Origin: Bacillota bacterium
GTDB taxonomy: Bacteria; Bacillota; Clostridia; Christensenellales; CAG-138
Assembly (NCBI GenBank): GCA_023393045.1
Contig: JAEWMV010000047.1
Span: forward strand, 1-9,273
Direction of reading: 5' to 3'
Length of the DNA: 9,273 nt
Of this stretch, positions 7,570 through 9,273 are shown in pieces. The notes under the pieces were generated by a model. The model was not told the origin of the DNA. It saw only the letters and a list, made by a program, of their open reading frames with translations, and did not search any database. Made by a program: the position numbers and the translations under genes. Within the stretch, counting starts at the first letter, position 1; each line of letters begins with the position of its first letter.

Positions 7570-7938
7570 ATGAAACGCGATCTCAGAGGGATGGGGAACG
7601 CAAGGCAGGGCAACAACAACCAAAGGCAGCAGCAGCCCGCGGGGCAAAATCAGCAGCAGGCGGGCTATCAGCAGCAGGCAGGCTATCAGCAACAGGCGGG
7701 TTATCAGCAGCAACCGGGCCAGCAGCAGCAGCCGGACATCAACAGCATCAACGAAGCTTTTCAGCATTACGGCGGGAAGAGCGACGCGGAGCTGATGAAC
7801 GAGCTCGTGGGTTTCCGCAAACAGGGCGTGCTCGACGATGAGAAGCTTGCCGATGTGGCAAACCGCCTCTTTCCGCTTTTGAACGACCAGCAGCGCAAAC
7901 GCCTGGAATCCGTGCTGGGCACGCTCAAGAATACCTGA
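7570..7938 (+). CDS. Small glutamine-rich hypothetical protein with GYQQQA repeats
   Basis: A 122-residue soluble protein not recognised as a named family. Residues 1-55 are low-complexity: Arg/Gln/Asn first, then QQQAGY three times in tandem (28-45) and QQQPGQQQQP. Residues 56-120 form a likely helical domain, with INEAFQHYGGKSDAELMNEL, FRKQGVLDDEKLADVANR and then FPLLNDQQRKRLESVLG. The start has AAGGGAG eight bases upstream. It has no signal peptide and no membrane helix. The basic, Q/N-rich N-terminus suggests a disordered tail attached to a small helical module; binding to nucleic acid or self-assembly is only a guess. It is divergent from a second Q-rich gene and converges on the membrane protein gene, with stops 11 bases apart. 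Confidence 0.85.
   Translation: MKRDLRGMGNARQGNNNQRQQQPAGQNQQQAGYQQQAGYQQQAGYQQQPGQQQQPDINSINEAFQHYGGKSDAELMNELVGFRKQGVLDDEKLADVANRLFPLLNDQQRKRLESVLGTLKNT
7651..7719 (+). repeat. 18-bp tandem repeat encoding QQQAGY
   Basis: Three full 18-bp units (7651-7668, 7669-7686, 7687-7704) and a partial fourth (7705-7719) lie in frame inside the Q-rich gene. The three full units differ from each other only at silent positions (GCG/GCA, CAG/CAA, GGC/GGT, together with the unchanged TAT), so the peptide is kept while the DNA drifts. Confidence 0.9.
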
Positions 7939-7953
7939 GGGACTTAGCCTCAG
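7935..7953. terminator. Weak hairpin spanning the convergent stop codons
   Basis: CTGAGG (7935-7940) pairs with CCTCAG (7948-7953) around a 7-base loop and includes the stop codons of both convergent genes. Neither side has a T-run, so intrinsic termination is doubtful. Confidence 0.3.
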
Positions 7954-8795
7954 TGATCCAGGGTCTCTTTGGGCGCGGCGTAGTTGAGCCACCAGGCGAT
8001 TGCGCCGAAGCTCAGGCAGGCGGCCGAAAGCAGCCTGAAGTAGAGCGCCTGCTCCACGAAGAAGGAGAGCGCGAAGAGCCCTATCGAAACGAAGATATAG
8101 CGTCTCATGCGATCGCTCTCGAACGGCTTTGAGACGCTTTTTTTGCGCCTCTCGCGCTCCTGCTCGGCAAGCGAGAGCACGGCGGCGTCTATGGCCGCGT
8201 CCCCGGGGAGGAGCTCCTTGGCTTCGCCGTGGGCAACCAGCTCATCCGCCGTGACGAAGCCCACCTCCATTCCCTCAAGGCGCGAGAGAAGCGCGGACGC
8301 TTCTTTTGAGACCGAGGACGAGGTGAAGATCGACACCATGTTCGTGCCGCGCGCCTTGGCGCTGCGGCATGCGCGAAGCACGTCGTCCTCCGTGAGCGGC
8401 GCAGCGCTTTGCACCGTGCACACGAGGCAGTCCTGATTGAACTCGTCGATATGCTCCATCACATAGCCGCGCACCAGCTCATAGAACTCCTCGCGCGTGA
8501 GTTGCACGAGCCGCTCGCGGAAGAGCTTGGCCGAAAGCGCCTTCCTCTCGCGCGTGATAAAGCGCTCCAGCCGTATGCTCTTGATGAGTTCCGCCGCGAC
8601 GGAGGCCGTCAGCGTCGCCGTGGCGGAGAGGACGATCGCCATGAGCGTGCTTTCCACCGCGGAGGAAAACCACAGATACGCGGCGCAGAGCATCACCAGG
8701 CGCAGCGCGATGAAGTCTACCGCCCGCGCGAGCGCGGTGCGCCCCTTGTAGAGCCTGCGTTTATAATAGGATAGTATCATTCTGCGTTGCTTCAT
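7950..8795 (-). CDS. Four-helix membrane protein with degenerate Mrr/REase-like cytoplasmic domain
   Basis: A 281-residue protein with a basic N-terminus, two transmembrane helices (about 26-46 and 49-70), a cytoplasmic region (72-230) and two C-terminal helices (about 233-250 and 255-272). The segment at about 104-187 (FYELVRGYV, DCLVCTVQSAAPLTEDDV, then MVSIFTSSSVSKEASAL and GFVTADELV) resembles the second half of Mrr-type restriction-endonuclease-like domains, which carry a T-S-x-x-S-x-E-A stretch and a final I-D-G-x-x-L-like end. The expected catalytic Glu/Gln-x-Lys is replaced by V-Q-S, so nuclease activity is unlikely. This is a fold-level impression, not a confident family match. The ribosome site AAGGAGGTG, six bases before the ATG, is a near-perfect anti-SD complement. 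It converges on the Q-rich gene and is divergent from nadD. No clear promoter was identified. Confidence 0.8.
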   Translation of the reverse strand: MKQRRMILSYYKRRLYKGRTALARAVDFIALRLVMLCAAYLWFSSAVESTLMAIVLSATATLTASVAAELIKSIRLERFITRERKALSAKLFRERLVQLTREEFYELVRGYVMEHIDEFNQDCLVCTVQSAAPLTEDDVLRACRSAKARGTNMVSIFTSSSVSKEASALLSRLEGMEVGFVTADELVAHGEAKELLPGDAAIDAAVLSLAEQERERRKKSVSKPFESDRMRRYIFVSIGLFALSFFVEQALYFRLLSAACLSFGAIAWWLNYAAPKETLDH

Positions 8796-8841
8796 AATCC
8801 ACCTCCTTGGTATATGATTCCAAAAAATAAGCCTACATATT

Positions 8842-8870
8842 CACCCGTTTACCTCGCGCGGCCGCGGGTG
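8842..8870. repeat. Inverted repeat flanking the nadD -35 region
   Basis: CACCCG (8842-8847) and CGGGTG (8865-8870) are perfect arms 17 bases apart. The left arm abuts the -35 and the right arm abuts the -10 of the nadD promoter. It could be an operator or a chance match in GC-rich DNA. Confidence 0.3.
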
Positions 8871-8876
8871 TATAAT
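8848..8876 (+). promoter_or_regulatory. Sigma-A promoter of nadD
   Basis: TTTACC (8848-8853, 4 of 6) and a perfect TATAAT (8871-8876) are separated by 17 bp. The predicted transcript start is about 8882-8884, which coincides with the GTG start proposed for nadD. Confidence 0.75.
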
Positions 8877-8882
8877 AAACGT

Positions 8883-9273
8883 GTGATTTCAACGGAAAAA
8901 GAGCGGAATATCGCCATGTTCGGAGGCAGCTTCAACCCGCCCCACAATGGGCATGTGGCCTTGGCGCGGCGCCTGCGGGAGGAATTCTCGCTTTCGCGCG
9001 TGCTTTTTGTCGTCACCTGCGACCCGCCGCACAAGCGCGTCGCCGGGGATGTGGACGCGGCCGCCCGCCTTGCGCTCACGCGCGCCGCGCTCGAAGGGAT
9101 GGACGGGCTCGAAGCGAGCGATATCGAGGTGCGCCGCGGCGGCAGGAGCTATACGATCGACACGCTGCGCGAGCTTCGCGCGCTCTATCCTGGGGCAAAG
9201 CTGCATCTTCTCATGGGGGAGGATATGCTCGAGAACCTGCCCCAATGGCGCGACCCGGAGGGAATAGTAGAGC
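8883..9273 (+). CDS. nadD: Nicotinate-nucleotide adenylyltransferase (partial)
   Basis: The N-terminal 130 residues of NadD, cut by the right edge. The enzyme adenylates nicotinate mononucleotide to deamido-NAD in NAD synthesis. Visible motifs are FGGSFNPPHNGH (13-24), with the HxGH-type nucleotidyltransferase motif HNGH; CDPPHK, which replaces the more usual N-P-P-H-K; the conserved SYTIDTL; and the LMGEDMLENLPQW region, where a second conserved motif is expected. Start choice: the first beta-strand (RNIAMFGG) must be included, which excludes the ATG at 8916 (it would begin MFGG). GTG at 8883 is the nearest suitable codon; GTG at 8868 overlaps the promoter. No ribosome site precedes either GTG. 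In Bacillota nadD is usually followed by yqeK and rsfS, outside this window. Confidence 0.93.
   Translation, partial: MISTEKERNIAMFGGSFNPPHNGHVALARRLREEFSLSRVLFVVTCDPPHKRVAGDVDAAARLALTRAALEGMDGLEASDIEVRRGGRSYTIDTLRELRALYPGAKLHLLMGEDMLENLPQWRDPEGIVE

Noticed and set aside
7651..7719. 18-bp repeats as a CRISPR array
   Set aside because: The units are directly adjacent with no spacers, are in frame, and encode a peptide repeat.
8796..8842. Promoter for the four-helix membrane protein gene
   Set aside because: Several AT-rich hexamers occur, but none forms a -35/-10 pair with 16-18 bp spacing.

Overview
The window is GC-rich (about 60% by eye) chromosomal DNA from a low-profile Gram-positive, most likely a member of the Clostridia. 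The evidence is a tRNA-sensing T-box leader in front of valS, strong AGGAGG-type ribosome binding sites, consensus sigma-A promoters (TTGACA, 17 bp, TATCAT or TATGAT) and a DUF421-DUF4363 gene pair. A Christensenellales-type lineage is a guess, not something the sequence proves. No mobile element, phage gene, tRNA/rRNA gene or CRISPR array was seen, and gene packing is ordinary.

Layout. (1) Positions 1-1909, minus strand: a three-gene ABC-2 exporter operon, ATPase then permease then second permease (cut by the window edge), read from a near-consensus promoter at 1955-1983. (2) 2059-3185, plus strand: a translationally coupled pair, a DUF421 (YetF-like) membrane protein and a small DUF4363-like membrane-anchored protein, ended by a hairpin. 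(3) 3316-3993, plus strand: a Prx6-type peroxiredoxin with extra C-terminal cysteines, ended by a strong hairpin that also lies at the end of valS. (4) 4058-7000, minus strand: valS with a complete T-box leader (GUC specifier, UGGU bulge, terminator) and a near-consensus promoter. (5) 7010-7938: two small glutamine-rich, low-complexity proteins transcribed divergently from an 80-bp region that carries an inverted repeat. (6) 7950-8795, minus strand: a four-helix membrane protein whose cytoplasmic part resembles the C-terminal half of Mrr/restriction-endonuclease-like domains but lacks catalytic residues. (7) 8883-end, plus strand: nadD, cut by the right edge, with a TATAAT box so close to the only plausible start that its mRNA may be leaderless.

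How the parts work together: valS expression is expected to follow uncharged tRNA-Val through transcription antitermination; NadD makes the dinucleotide precursor of NAD; the peroxiredoxin removes peroxides; the ABC operon is a self-contained exporter of unknown substrate. The least explained part is the divergent Q-rich pair and its neighbour at 7010-8795. The two small proteins may share a short helical motif as well as composition, and this is the best candidate for an undescribed system here, although nothing in the sequence assigns it a function.
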